A stretch of 64,000 bases of DNA, taken from the NCBI GenBank assembly GCA_017506865.1, contig JAFCMP010000119.1:124001-188000 (forward strand), in the 5' to 3' direction. Of the stretch, positions 54,001-64,000 are shown piece after piece (the first letter of the stretch is position 1; every line of letters starts with the position of its first letter). The notes beneath the pieces are model-generated. The model searched no databases. It was not told the origin of the DNA and saw only the letters and a program-made list of their open reading frames with translations. The position numbers were made by a program, and so were the translations under genes. Source of the stretch: Tribonema minus (Eukaryota > Sar > Xanthophyceae > Tribonematales > Tribonemataceae).

Positions 54001-54101
54001 GCTGCCGCTTTTTCTTACGTGTTCAGGTGAATTACGACAGCAAGGAGATCGACGACTTCGACCTCATCAACAGCCGCCTGAGGGAGCTGGACCAGGTCTA
54101 G
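48089..54101 (+). CDS. leishmanolysin-like (M8) metalloprotease
   Basis: Exons 48089..48298, 48724..48902, 50329..50474, 51428..51799, 52747..52928 and 54027..54101 join with matching phases (0, 2, 1, 1, 0) to give 387 residues. A signal peptide begins MYATLRQLIPLWAGLALSRA. Next is an APS-rich spacer (SIAPSAAPSVAPSTAP), then FNYNVVFTADVPP. The zinc motif HEMLHSVGIGT starts at residue 224. The distant third zinc ligand typical of M8 enzymes is in CGHWPE (His near 321). The end, ALEDLGFQVNYDSKEIDDFDL, is also typical. It should be a secreted or surface zinc protease. It is shorter than trypanosomatid homologues and lacks an evident GPI signal. Acceptors and donors are canonical. Intron 4 has a decayed copy of the exon-4 tail plus donor. 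Confidence 0.87.
50183..50328 (+). repeat. local duplication just before exon 3 of the protease gene
   Basis: The phrase gccagcatggcactgatgc followed by ctgccc occurs at about 50183 and again at 50281, ending at the true acceptor (50328). The first copy is followed by a further cag. This is a tandem duplicate of the intron end. Confidence 0.6.
51847..51945 (+). repeat. dispersed intronic repeat, copy in the protease gene
   Basis: About 100 bases (cgaatcaaaagat, gagctctagg, gtgccttccaccaataa, ctgcagtcattggccac) match 61059-61153 in the ascorbate peroxidase gene in the same orientation, at roughly 80 percent identity. Confidence 0.8.
52070..52102 (+). repeat. decayed copy of protease exon-4 tail with donor
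   Basis: gcgacatgccgctgctcatcg then gtgagcga repeats the true exon 4 end (gacatgccgctgctcgtcg then gtgagtga at 51799). It lies 270 bases into intron 4, next to the dispersed repeat. The donor is intact. Confidence 0.75.
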
Positions 54102-57100
54102 ACCTGCAACAGACTGCACTGACGTCCAGGAATCATAGGGCCCAGCCCTCAATTGTCTTTCGCGTAACACTTGTCAAGGCCCTGTGAGTGTTCAGTAGGT
54201 ACCAAAGTCGAGGCCTGTTTTTGGAGGCCCGAGCACACGTTACGGGGGTGTACACCACGTGCTTAGCTTCTTTTACCCGTACGGCAGCTGCAAATTTGCA
54301 GACTCTGAGCATCCCAGCCAAGAACCTACGGACAGACAGACAGACACACAAATCGATCTCGGTGCGGCGATGCCGAGGTGTTGGCATCGTGTGGCAGATG
54401 GGGGTAGAGAGAATCTGGGCGACAAGTGTTCCGCGTGAGCTGGCGAGTTGGGACTCGGCCGTCTCCCCTTCATTACTCTCGCACGTAGCCGATGCACGCC
54501 ACGTGGTTCTTCTTGCGGTGTTACAGCATGGATTGTCCCCTGTTGCAATCAATCAGTCAGGGCTTGCATCAGGTGCTATGCTTTGCCTGGGGGGAAGGGG
54601 GGGGGGGGGCGTAAATTTTTAGGTGAAGCTCTCAGCTTCTCAAAAAGGGGTAGGGTACATTAATGATCGCGCGAGTACTGATTGTAGTTGCTATGTCGAG
54701 GCCCGTCTTGTTTTGACTGAGGTGGCAATTTTGCAGCTCTGATTTTTAAGCACTAATAAACTTGCCGTCCTCATATAATCGATAGTGCACTCTGTCAGCC
54801 TTTGCTGCCTCTGCTGCCTGGCGCGCCCTGCGGTGCCTGCTACATAGCGCCAGATAAATATGACGATGAGCAGAACTGCAATATGAGGCCAGTGCTGAAT
54901 CACATGCTCTTGGTGTGCTTCATAGTGAAAGCACTATGCTGAGACATCTGACAGCGGGCTTGTGTGCATGCAGTTGATGATTTTATGCTTTACATGAAGT
55001 TGATAACAATATGCTTGTCACGCTGTTTGCGTCGTAACTTGTTGAATGGAAACAAATTACTGGGACATCTGACAGCGTGCTTGAGCGCGTGCAGTAGATG
55101 AAACGTGCTGTGAAGCCGATCTGCATCGGACATTGTCAGCAACTGTGCTGAGCGGGCTTCGCTACACATTTTGCAGCTCTTGTGCATTGCATGGTAGTCT
55201 CAATTGGCAACTGTTGCGCTGTTGGCCTGCGTGCTAGCATGCAGGCCAGCTACCTTTGCTTTGGCTCTGTTCTGCCCTTTCTTCAGTGTCTGACGACCTG
55301 TTTGAAAAGTTTGCACTTGCGATTCTGGCACTGCAGTGTGCTTGCTTGGTACATGGTGACGATGGCATTTTGCCCTGCTGAGTGTCTTCGCTTGTGCCTG
55401 ACGCAATGCAGCTGCCTGCCTGATTGGACCACCTAGTGCTGCTAGACCACATCTACACCTTTGCAGCTGCATGTGGAGCAGTCACTGTGCTTGTCCGGCC
55501 CACCAGAGCTAATGCGAAATGACATACATTTCTCATTGCCTTAGACTATGCATGTTTTATCAACAGTGGCAGCTAGCACAATACCTCGTGGCTCTACGAG
55601 TGCAAATGACGACTCTCAGCACAAGCAGAGCCTGCTGGTTTTTAATTGAGACAGCAGCTGCCGGCACTCAGTCTGCTGCCGCTGCCAGTGCTGCCTCCAC
55701 CGCCGACACGCGCAGCGCCAGCAAGTGCTGCCGCCGCTGCCATCATCAACAACTGCCAGTGGGCGATGGCCGTTCCCTGCCGCAGCACCGACGTGTGTAG
55801 CATGAGCATCTACGGGCAGCAGGCTAGATGGAGCTGTCAAGGAAGCAGAGCGCAGAGGCAGAGTGGCACCCGCCCAGGAGCATGTTCTGCGCGGCGGCGC
55901 ACCTTCACCCCAGCAGCACGACTACAACCGGAAGCAATGCCAATGCGAGCGCAAGCAGCGGCCGACCGCTGGCCCCTTCTGCAGACGTAAACAACAGCAC
56001 AAACACCGGGCTGCTGCTGGCGCCAACGCTGTCGTTCAGCCGCCAAGTCTGGCGAGGCTGGCGGCGGCTATGTTGAGGCGGCACATGCACTGGCAGTGGC
56101 AGCGGCTCCAGGGCCCGCGGCGGCCTGAGGCTGCCGCTGCAGCAACACACACGACATTTCTGAGGCTGGCGAGCGCAAGCATGCTGCAGCGATGTCACCG
56201 CAGCCATCTACAGCAAGCGGCGACTCCAGTGGTGCCTTTTTAGAACTGCAGCTGCCGCAGCTGCAGTGCTGTGAGTATACCTGCCAGTGTGCCGCCGCAC
56301 CTCGCCATTGCCAGCCTCGGCACTGGCAGGTGCCGGCGGCCGAACGGCAGCGTTCAGCTTGGCACTCAGGCTGGCAGCAGGCGTACAGTTGCGCTGTTCG
56401 GTGCGCATCCGGCCAGCGCTTGGTCGCTGGTCGCCTTCGCTGGCTCTGGTTTTCACGTGGTTCCAGTGGGAGATAAGGTGACAGGTGTGCCTGGCCGGAC
56501 GTCGGTCGGATGCCATCGCAGCTTCAGCCTCTGCACTCTCCTGCTGCGCTTCTGTGATAGCGGTGATGACCTGACCGTCCATGAGGGGCCCAGCCTCGGC
56601 TTGTGCCAGTGCTCATAGAAGCTTGGGCTGCGCGCGGTGTCATCGCCACAACACGGCCGTTGTCCATTTGTTATGATTGCAGCGGCGGCAGCCAAATGCT
56701 AGCGCTGACAGCATTGGCAGCGGCGGCAAGACGTTGCCGACGCCGCCTTCTTAACGACGGCATTGGCGGCAGTCAAGTTGTGATGGCAGCGGTGGCAGCC
56801 AACTGCTGACGATGCTGCTGCTGCACGGAACTGAACGCCAGCGCTACACGATGATCGGTGGAGCCAGACATATTATCATATTTCATGTGTACGACAAGCA
56901 CGAGTTCATTTGTAGAATGGTACACTTGAGCATAAGATCATTTTAAGCCCCCCCCCCCAGCACGTGCATCCTGGCATCCTGTCAAGTTGCTCAGAACCCT
57001 CCAACGATCCCGCTATCTCGGGCCATGACAACCGCACACAGCATGCAGTGTATCGAGTTTAGTATCGACCATCGACCATCGCGCCTGCTGCCGGTGAAAT

Positions 57101-57202
57101 CCGGACAGCAGCTCACACTTCATCAAGGCGAGTCACCAAATTTACTTCCGCGATTCATGCTGTGTCAGTTCTGGCAAACACCACTGCTTACAGCGGAACA
57201 CC
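54102..57202. other. region without recognised gene
   Basis: It contains a stretch (55640-56760) of CAG/GCC-rich sequence giving Gln-, Ala- and Ser-rich open frames on both strands, and G- or C-runs at 54590-54610 and 56947-56958. No domain, splice-linked exon or known repeat is recognised. The promoter of the peroxidase gene should lie at the right end. Confidence 0.45.
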
Positions 57203-60200
57203 ATGGCGATGGCGATCGAACTGCCGGACGGAGTGTCTTTGGAGGCGGCGGTAGCCATCGTGATTGCGCTGCTGACAGTGGTGCTGCTGGCAGTAACGAG
57301 CAGAGATCCGAAGAAGGCGGCGCTCAAAAAGGCTCAGAAAGAGATAAGAGAGCTGTTGCAGAAGGAGAACTGTGGACCCATCTGCATACGTCTCGCATGG
57401 CACGACAGCGGTACCTTTACCGCCGCCAAGGCTGGCCAGAGCTTTGCTTCTGCTGGTGGTGCTAATGGCAGGTGAGCATTTTTTTTCGTTTTGTCATCAA
57501 ATATGAATCCGTTGTTATTTTGCGGCTCAGTTGCCGTAGCACGGCAATGCTGAATGCACAAGCTTTCTCATCCGTACATTCTACTGTCCTCAACATCACG
57601 TGGTACACCTGAGCCTCCACGTCTTACTGATGACGTGGTCTTCACGCATCTGCGTGCGTTCGCAGCATGACGCGACGGTCAGCAGGCGTTGCGCAGCGGT
57701 TGTTGTAACATGCAAAGAACATAGTTTTGATGCGCTTCATTTTGACATTACATCACATGATGCTTTGGTGTAGACGGCATCCAATGTTCTCGAATGTTGG
57801 TGGTCAACTGTTGTTGGCAGCTCATATGTCTTGATCATTCATGCCATGCTGTAACACATTACTTGAAACAATCTGGGGCACTTCAATTTTCTTCTTTATT
57901 TCACAATTTTTGTTGTCTTGTCGTTATTGTCATTCTACGCCCGCTGACTTGACAGCGCTTTTCATGTGTAGTACTTCAGCAGTAGTTGCAATTTTGTGCT
58001 TTACAAGTAGTCCGATGCGTCCCATCCTGTAGCTGTTTACTGCGATGAGCTATTAACGCCGCTGCTGAGGTAGGTGTACTGTGCCGTTTTGACCTACATA
58101 ATATGGTCTGTTGTGCGCAGCTGAAACTGACAATTGGCCACTCACGAGTACAAGGCATGGCACCACAGTAGGCGGCTTATTGCTTCCACTCTCAATACAA
58201 TTAACGACCAAGAGAGCAGCACATACTGATTGATGCGCCGCCACTGGGGACCATATTCCAATCAAGAGGTGTACGAACGAGAATGAGGAAGTTAGCTGCT
58301 TCGACCTGACCTGACACCAGCGTGCATTTTACAACCAGCAGGAGCACTGCCGTGGGATGTCACGCATCTATACACGCGTGAAGTGCCATCTGTAGTGTAA
58401 ACATCATACTCCGGACTAGCGCTTTGTCTGTGCTACAAGCGCCTTATCATACGGCGCTCAGGGTACCCGCGATGCAGAGGCAAACAGCGCCAGCCGAAGG
58501 ACTCAAATTTCAAAGGTGTCACTAATGGCAGGGGTCCGTGCCCGTTACCTTGTTTCAACGGGCGCATGCCACCCCATACCTATGCAGTAGCACTAATTGG
58601 ACCCCTAATCTTGACCCTGATCTCAACTGCGCAGAGGTGTAATCATCGCATTTGGCATAGTCACCCCATTGTGCGTTGTGACCACATTCAGCATAGTCAA
58701 TGCATAGTCACCCCATTCGGCATTGTGACCGCATCAGCATAGTCACCGCATTCGCCATAGTCACCGCATCACCGCATGCGGCACAGTCACCGCATTCGGC
58801 GTAGTTACCTTACGGCCCTTACACAGCCGCCGCGTTCGGCAGCGGCAGTGGCAGCATGCCCAGGTGCGTCGGCAGCAATTGCGGCAGCCACAGCAGGCAC
58901 GCGTGCGTTCTTACTTGCGCATGCGGCCCGCCGAACGTGCATCTAGAGCAAACCAATCAAAACTTTTATTTAATCAAATCAAACAAATTGAAAGCATACT
59001 TTTGTGATGATCGATAGCGCCACGCGCCGTCGCTGTCGCGCGCAGCATCCGCTTCGACCCAGACATGGAGCACGGCGCGAATGCCGGCCTCAGCAATCAC
59101 GATGCCGGTTCACTCGGGCACGCAGCCGTCGTCATGCGCCGCCGCTGCCAGCAGTCAAGCATGCCGTCTCACTCGCTTGCTAGCGTGGCGTTCGTCACGC
59201 GCCGTCGCCGCCGCTGTGCAGCCACTGAGGCCGCCACAGCAACCACGCATGCAGACTTACTCACTTGCGCACGCGGCCGTCATCGCGCGCTGTCGCCGTT
59301 ACGTCAATCATGCACGCCGTCTCACTCGCTTGCTTGCGCGGCGTTCGTCACGCGCCGTCAATGGCAGCGGCAGCACATCCATGCGCGCCAGCGGCAATCG
59401 CGGCAGCCACAGCTCCCACGCATGCCGCCTCACTCGCGCATGCGGCCGTCGAACGTGCGGCTATGTAGAGCAAGCAATCAGAACGTCCATTTTAACTTCG
59501 AAGTGTTCAGAGTCAAATTTCAAAAAGTATACCGTTATACAGATTTATATCGTCGCTGTTCGCGCGCAGCATCCGCTTCGACCCTGAGATTAAGCATGGC
59601 GCGAACGCCGGCCTCAGCAAGGGCCTCAAGCTGCTGGAGCCCATCAAGGCAAGCTGCCCGACCGTGTCGTGGGCGGACCTGCTGCAGATGGCGTCCGCGG
59701 AGTTTGTGGCAATGGCGGGCGGGCCCAGGATCGCCATGCGCTACGGGAGGGTGGACGCCGCCGGTCCCGATGACTGCCCTGTGGTGAGAGCTTTGACAAG
59801 TTCAACAAGAATTTGAAGTAACAACAATTTGAAGTTGCAGGTGAAACATGTTGAAGCTACATTGTGCAAGCGCGGCTTTGAAGGTCGCCATGCGCTACGG
59901 GAGCGTACAAGCCGCCGGGCCCAATGACTGCCCTGGTGTGAGCGCGGTAGGCTTTGTAAACTTCAACATTTCATTGAAGTTACAGCTGTCTGAAGCTGCA
60001 TGACGTCAGACAGCGGGGTTCTGAACGGAGAGGGCTGTTGAAGATTGCTGTGAGGTGCGGGAGGGGTGAAATCGACGCCCTATGGTGAGCCGAATGAATA
60101 TACTTCAAGCACAAGCTTGCACTTGTAGCAACCACCTTGAAGTTTGATAGATGTTTGTACTGCATGGTCTGTGGTGACGGCGGGCGGGCCCAGTCTCACA

Positions 60201-63200
60201 ACGCGCTACGGAAGGGCAGATGCTGCCAGTTCGATGATGCCCTCTGGAGGGCAGATTGAAGTACTTCATTGAAGTTTCAAGAGTTTTAAGAGTGTCTGAA
60301 GCGTTGTCAAATTGGAATACTTCGAAGTAGTTCAAACTTTGTATCTGTACGGTCTCACAGGTGCCTCATTGGTGCCTCAAGCGTTCTCAGGCGCTGTGTC
60401 TTTGCGCCATTCCTGTGGTGAGCCAAACTAACTTCAACTACAAGTTGTTTCACTGGAAGTAACTTTTTGGAGTATCATGGCTGCCCTGTGACTTGCCTCA
60501 TGCCGCACAGTACCACCTGCGCACCGCAAAGGTTTTGCCTCGGTGTTGTGTTAAGGCGCAATCGCCCTGTAATTCAGCTCGGCAGACATGCTTTCAGTCA
60601 GTAACGGTGGCCGACACCTTTTTTGAAATCATGATGCCGCCAGCGGCTTGATGTCGTATGCCTGCGGCGGACGCCTTTCTAAGTACAGCAGGTTGCGTCT
60701 TTTCAGAATTCGGAGCATGATACAGCGGACGGCATTGAGTGCCAGCCTCACATACGCTGTGGCACGTACTTCAGATCACATACAAGAAATCTTCCTCTAC
60801 TTCAAGTAAAAGTAGTTTTAAAAGGCTGCTAAGCGCGCATGAGCGCACCAGGCATCATGCGACTTACACCGCGGCGGCATTGCATGATGTGCGCCGCAAG
60901 TGGCTCAGCAGTACTCCATTTGAGCGCTGCAACGGCCTGGACGCGACGTGCCAGCGCTCAACCGTTGAGCCCCCCAACGATTGCATGTGCCATGTCCTGT
61001 AGCCATCTGGAATGAGGCCACTGTTTTTTTTGCTGAGCCGCTAACCCTGAATGAAAATCGAATCAAAAGATCGTTGAGCTCTAGGTGACAAGGGATGGTT
61101 TTCATGTGCCTTCCACCAATAATCGTGGTCGCGGCTGCTGCAGTCATTGGCCACTGTGCGCCCACGTCACGACCGTTGGCTCAATGCAGTCAGCGGTGGC
61201 AGCAGGGCAGCATTTGGCATGTGGTTGGCAGCATTTGGGCAATCTTTGTAGACCACAACCGGTGGGATGCCGCATGTGGCGTAAAAGGATGCCAGAGTCA
61301 AAGCTAATGTTAGGCTGTGGTTGTTGGCAACCATTGCCGACCACCAGCGGTGGGATGCGTCTTGTGTCGTGAAGAGTGCCAGAATCAAGGCCAATGTCAG
61401 GTTCAGGTCACTGCTTTTCTCGACCTCTAGGATGCTCCTTGTGGCACAGATGTGGCGACAGAGCCTGTCAAGGCTACATTGACCGCTACTTACAAGTGCT
61501 CTGCACAATGCAGGGTGGCAGGGCGTAACGCGGACTGCTATGCGTGCGTGCGGAACTCGTCAGTACATGCATACACACCAATGCAAGTTTGTCATTTTGT
61601 GGCCTCACAGGGCTGGGCGAGCTCTGCCTTTCCCTGATGACATCGCACGGTGGCCTGCCTGTTGTGCCGCTCACTCTCATATGAATGCTGTGCATACTTG
61701 AAGTTATCTAGCGGTGGCTCAATGTGCAAGTGCAGCACCGCATCGTGCACGCTGCGCGTGCGTTTGCCAGCGCCATGCCGCTGCACCGTGGCCCACTGTT
61801 TTCTCGCTCGCTTGCAAATGGTTACCTATTGCGGCATGCATCAAGTAATCGCGCCGCGCTGTGCATCTCATGCTGCGTGCTGTGCATCTGTAGGAGGGCA
61901 ACCTGCCGGGAGCGGGTGCGCCCTTTGGTGACGGCTCCAAGGACGCTGGCGAGCACCTGCGCAAGGTCTTCCACAGGTGCGTCCCCCAGAGCGCTGCCAG
62001 AGATAGAATCAGAGCTGAAGAGTTTGAGTTAGGGTTTTGCTTAGAGTCAGGGTCAGGGTTAGCCAGGGCTAAGGTTAAGGGGTAAGGTTAGGTAGCTGTA
62101 GCATTAGGAGCAGGGTGCAGGTTATGCTCAGGGACACGGTAAGGGTAAGCCCTTATGCTCCAAGGATGCCGGCGAGCATCTGCGCAAGGTCTTCCACAGG
62201 TGCGTCCCCTGAGCGCTGCCAGGTTTAGGTAAACCTTAGGATCAGGGTTAGCTTAGGGTTAGGGGTTAGGGTTTAGGGTTAGCCAGGGGTAGGGGTAAGG
62301 GGTGCAGGGTGGGGTAGGTTTAGCGCTAGGGTCTGGGTTACGGTCAGGGTCAGGGTTCGCTAGGGTAAGGTTAGAGGTAGGGCTCATGGTTACGCCACGC
62401 CTGCCGTCAAGGACGTTCGGCGGTAGAATCTATGTATGCACTTGCCGGAAAGCAGGCCTTCCGCACGTGTGCCGCGGTCTGCCGCCGCCGCGCACGGCCG
62501 TGCTGAGCACAGCCACGCTTGGACACCGCGGTGCGCGTCCTGCCGCCGCTGCGCTGTCGAGCTGCGTCGGCGCGCGCTGGGCGTGAGGCACGACGGCACA
62601 AGCGCTTATGTGTCGAATACGCCAAACGCCAGCTCAAGAGCCTCATCCTTTCATGACGCCGCCGCTATTCACATTCGTTCTGTGAATTCCTGAGGGCGTC
62701 ATGCTCCGACGATGCCGCCGCCGCCGCCGGTCACATCTGTTTGTGTGAAGTGTGAAGTTTTTGTTTGTGTGAAGTTTCCCGGCGCTGTCACGCAGGAGAG
62801 GCCGCTGCTATTCACACCCATTTTGTGAATTCTAGAGCGTCATGCTCCCTTGATGACGCCGCCGCTGCCAGTCACATCCATATCTGTGAATTTTCCGCTG
62901 CTGTCACGCTGTCACCCAAGAGAATCATGCTCTCTTGACGCCGCAGCCATTCACATCCGCATGTGTGAAAATTTTCCGCCGCTGATCATGCAGAGTGGCC
63001 CGCTGCTTTCCACATCCACCCTGTGAATTCTTGAGAGCATCATGCTTCCACGATGCCGCCGCCGCTGCTGCCGGTCACATGCTCATTTGTGAATTCTCAC
63101 GGTTTGTTTTCACATGACCCCCTCAGGATGGGTTTCAACAACCAGGAGATCGTCGCGCTGAGCGGTGCGCACACGATTGGCCGCGCGTTCAAGGAGCGTT

Positions 63201-63218
63201 CCGGCACCACTCCGCACG
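57203..63218 (+). CDS. membrane-anchored ascorbate peroxidase, 3' partial
   Basis: Exons 57203..57471, 59570..59783, 61894..61976 and 63127..63218 join in matching phases (2, 0, 2) and give 219 residues; the rest lies beyond the window. Residues 15-33 form a single transmembrane helix ([15 protein letters not shown]). The distal active site is IRLAWHDSG (Arg63, Trp66, His67). [21 protein letters not shown] joins exons 1 and 2. [10 protein letters not shown] follows, then [15 protein letters not shown]. The proximal haem ligand is in [12 protein letters not shown] (His204). This is a class I haem peroxidase of the ascorbate peroxidase group, which removes hydrogen peroxide with ascorbate. A cytochrome c peroxidase-like specificity cannot be excluded without the C-terminal half. 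All three introns and the sequence after exon 4 are full of repeats made from the neighbouring exon edges. Confidence 0.88.
58630..58810 (+). repeat. imperfect minisatellite in peroxidase intron 1
   Basis: About nine units of the type 'catagtcaccgcattcgg' (18-20 bases) follow one another with substitutions. Confidence 0.8.
59027..59095 (+). repeat. decayed copy of peroxidase exon-2 head with acceptor
   Basis: cgcgcgcag then C-ATC-CGC-TTC-GAC-CCA gives [16 protein letters not shown], matching the true exon 2 start at 59570 ([16 protein letters not shown]). It lies 525 bases upstream in intron 1, with an intact acceptor in the right phase. Confidence 0.85.
59096..59460 (+). repeat. complex tandem repeat between decoy and true exon-2 acceptor
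   Basis: Units of about 100-120 bases repeat phrases such as catgccgtctcactcgcttgc, gcgttcgtcacgcgccgtc and actcgcgcatgcggccgtc in varying order. The region fills the gap between the decoy and the true exon 2 head. Confidence 0.65.
59881..60250 (+). repeat. three decayed copies of peroxidase exon-2 tail with donor
   Basis: After the true donor at 59784, the exon end recurs at 59881-59945 ([17 protein letters not shown] then gtgagc), at about 60041-60090 (more diverged, ending tatg then gtgagc) and at about 60172-60246 ([17 protein letters not shown]). Each is followed by sequence like the intron start (acttcaa...gaagt). A fourth trace near 60415 keeps only cctgtg and gtgagc. Confidence 0.75.
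61059..61153 (+). repeat. dispersed intronic repeat, copy in the peroxidase gene
   Basis: Partner of 51847-51945 in the protease gene; same orientation relative to transcription. Confidence 0.8.
62030..62395 (+). repeat. telomere-like TTAGGG-rich tract in peroxidase intron 3, with exon-3 tail copy
   Basis: Degenerate ttaggg/tcaggg units fill most of the segment. Embedded at 62155-62207 is a copy of the exon 3 tail and donor (tccaaggatgccggcgagca...gtcttccacag then gtgcgtcccc), nearly identical to the true end at 61976. Confidence 0.8.
62700..63085 (+). repeat. minisatellite of about 80-base units in peroxidase intron 3
   Basis: About five units of the pattern 'tcatgctcc...gatgccgccgccgctgcc...tcacatcc...tgtgaattct' run up to the true exon 4 acceptor. 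Confidence 0.75.
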
Positions 63219-63299
63219 GTGAGCTAGCTCATCAATTGTGACATTGCGGCACAGGGCGCTGTGACACTGCCCAAACTTCAACCTTTGCCTCAACCCCTA

Positions 63300-64000
63300 C
63301 CCTAAGTTTTCGCACACGGTCAGCCGCGCGTTCAAGGAGCGTTCCAGCACCACTCCCCACGGTGAGCGAGCGTTGCGCTATATTGCGGAGCGCTGAGCTC
63401 AGATCAGGTGTAGGGTCAGAATTTTGAAACACTAGGGGCCAGGTGAGTTCAGGGTTTGGAATAACCCTTACCCTACTTGTAGTGCTAACCCTGACCTTGA
63501 CGATCGGCCGCGTGTTCAAGGAGTGTTCCGGCACCACTCCCCACGGTGAGATCGCTCACCAACTGTGATATATTGCGAAGCGCTGAGCTGAGACCAGGTT
63601 TAGGGTTAGGGTTAGGGTTGACCCCAGGGTTGTTCTCATCTTACATGGTCAGGTTGCGCGTACGTTCAGGGTTTAAAGAGCGTTCCACCCCCCACGGTGA
63701 GCTCACCAATTGCGATATCGGAGCGGAGAGCTGTGTGCTGATTACCGCCTGAACTCTCATCTCTGCTGAAACCCTAACCCTAAGCTTAGCCCTAAGCCCA
63801 CACCTAACCCTAACCTCAACCCCAACTGTCTGGTCGCGCATTGCCGGCACGGTGGTTGCTTGCGCTGCTGTTGTAGCGCTCAGGCCTCAAAACACAAGGA
63901 GGCAAAACCGGCACTTTCTGACCAATTGAGATACATTGCGGAGCGCTGAGCTGAGACTAGGGTTAGGGTGAGGGTTAACCCCAACCCTCACTGAGGGGTC
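63300..64000 (+). repeat. tandem array of exon-4 tail, donor and telomere-like intron
   Basis: After the true exon 4 donor at 63219, the unit 'ggccgcgcgttcaaggagcg...ccccacg then gtgagc...gcggagcgctgagctgagac...ttaggg repeats' recurs at about 63311, 63500 and 63650. Exonless remnants lie at 63825 and 63925. Units are about 150-190 bases and each still has a GT donor. TTAGGG units occur on the plus strand at 63598-63620 and 63955-63975, and as CCCTAA at 63766-63822. Confidence 0.8.

Noticed and set aside
55519-56760. Possible Gln/Ala-rich protein-coding region
   Set aside because: Several frames on both strands are open because of CAG/GCC-rich composition. None has a domain, a splice-linked partner or a distinctive start.
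1-64000. CRISPR arrays, bacterial operons, tRNA or rRNA genes
   Set aside because: No regular spacer array, no ribosome-binding-site-led gene clusters, and no recognisable tRNA or rRNA words were found. The intron-rich genes are eukaryotic.

Overview
The window looks like nuclear DNA of a unicellular or simple eukaryote, most likely an alga. The genes are split by GT-AG introns. The protein set is a SWEET sugar transporter, a Rab5-like GTPase, a membrane-anchored ascorbate peroxidase, a leishmanolysin-type protease, a phytanoyl-CoA-dioxygenase-like enzyme, a BTB-TLDc protein and an intronless ankyrin-type protein. TTAGGG-like repeats sit inside the DNA, and a very large non-LTR retrotransposon carries an OTU protease domain. 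The ankyrin, SWEET and TLDc types resemble those of photosynthetic stramenopiles; this is an inference from remembered family style, not a search. No rRNA, tRNA or CRISPR was recognised.

Layout: (1) 164-3555 +, IQ/WW-like protein, 5' end outside the window. (2) 5572-7302 -, ankyrin-type protein. (3) 8476-13237 +, coiled coil-BTB-TLDc-BTB protein. (4) about 13616-23390 +, a full-length non-LTR retrotransposon with one open frame of 2950 codons (OTU protease, reverse transcriptase, zinc knuckle, restriction-like endonuclease), followed by eroded relatives at 23880-24165. (5) 25588-28256 -, SWEET transporter, with four decayed copies of its last-exon tail downstream (24950-25587). It is divergent from (6) 28570-31762 +, Rab GTPase. 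(7) 33321-38755 -, phytanoyl-CoA dioxygenase family gene of at least seven exons. (8) 40878-45046 -, a probable two-exon secreted cysteine-rich protein whose intron holds two truncated copies of the retrotransposon. (9) 45543-46930, three 5'-truncated copies of a second non-LTR family, in both orientations. (10) 48089-54101 +, leishmanolysin-like protease, six exons. (11) 57203-63218 +, ascorbate peroxidase, 3' end outside the window. Exon joins were chosen by reading-phase agreement; every join proposed for genes 1, 3, 5, 6, 10 and 11 keeps frame, and one small exon is probably missing in gene 7.

The most unusual signal is shared by at least six of the genes. Their introns carry decayed copies of the adjacent exon edge together with its splice site. 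Downstream of a donor one finds 'exon tail + GT donor + intron start' again; upstream of an acceptor one finds 'intron end + AG + exon head' again. I count more than fifteen such relics (IQ/WW, SWEET, Rab, dioxygenase, protease, peroxidase). This suggests recurrent tandem duplication across splice junctions as a way introns grow here, leaving decoy splice sites. No pathway links the genes; they look like ordinary neighbours in a gene-dense, repeat-rich algal region.
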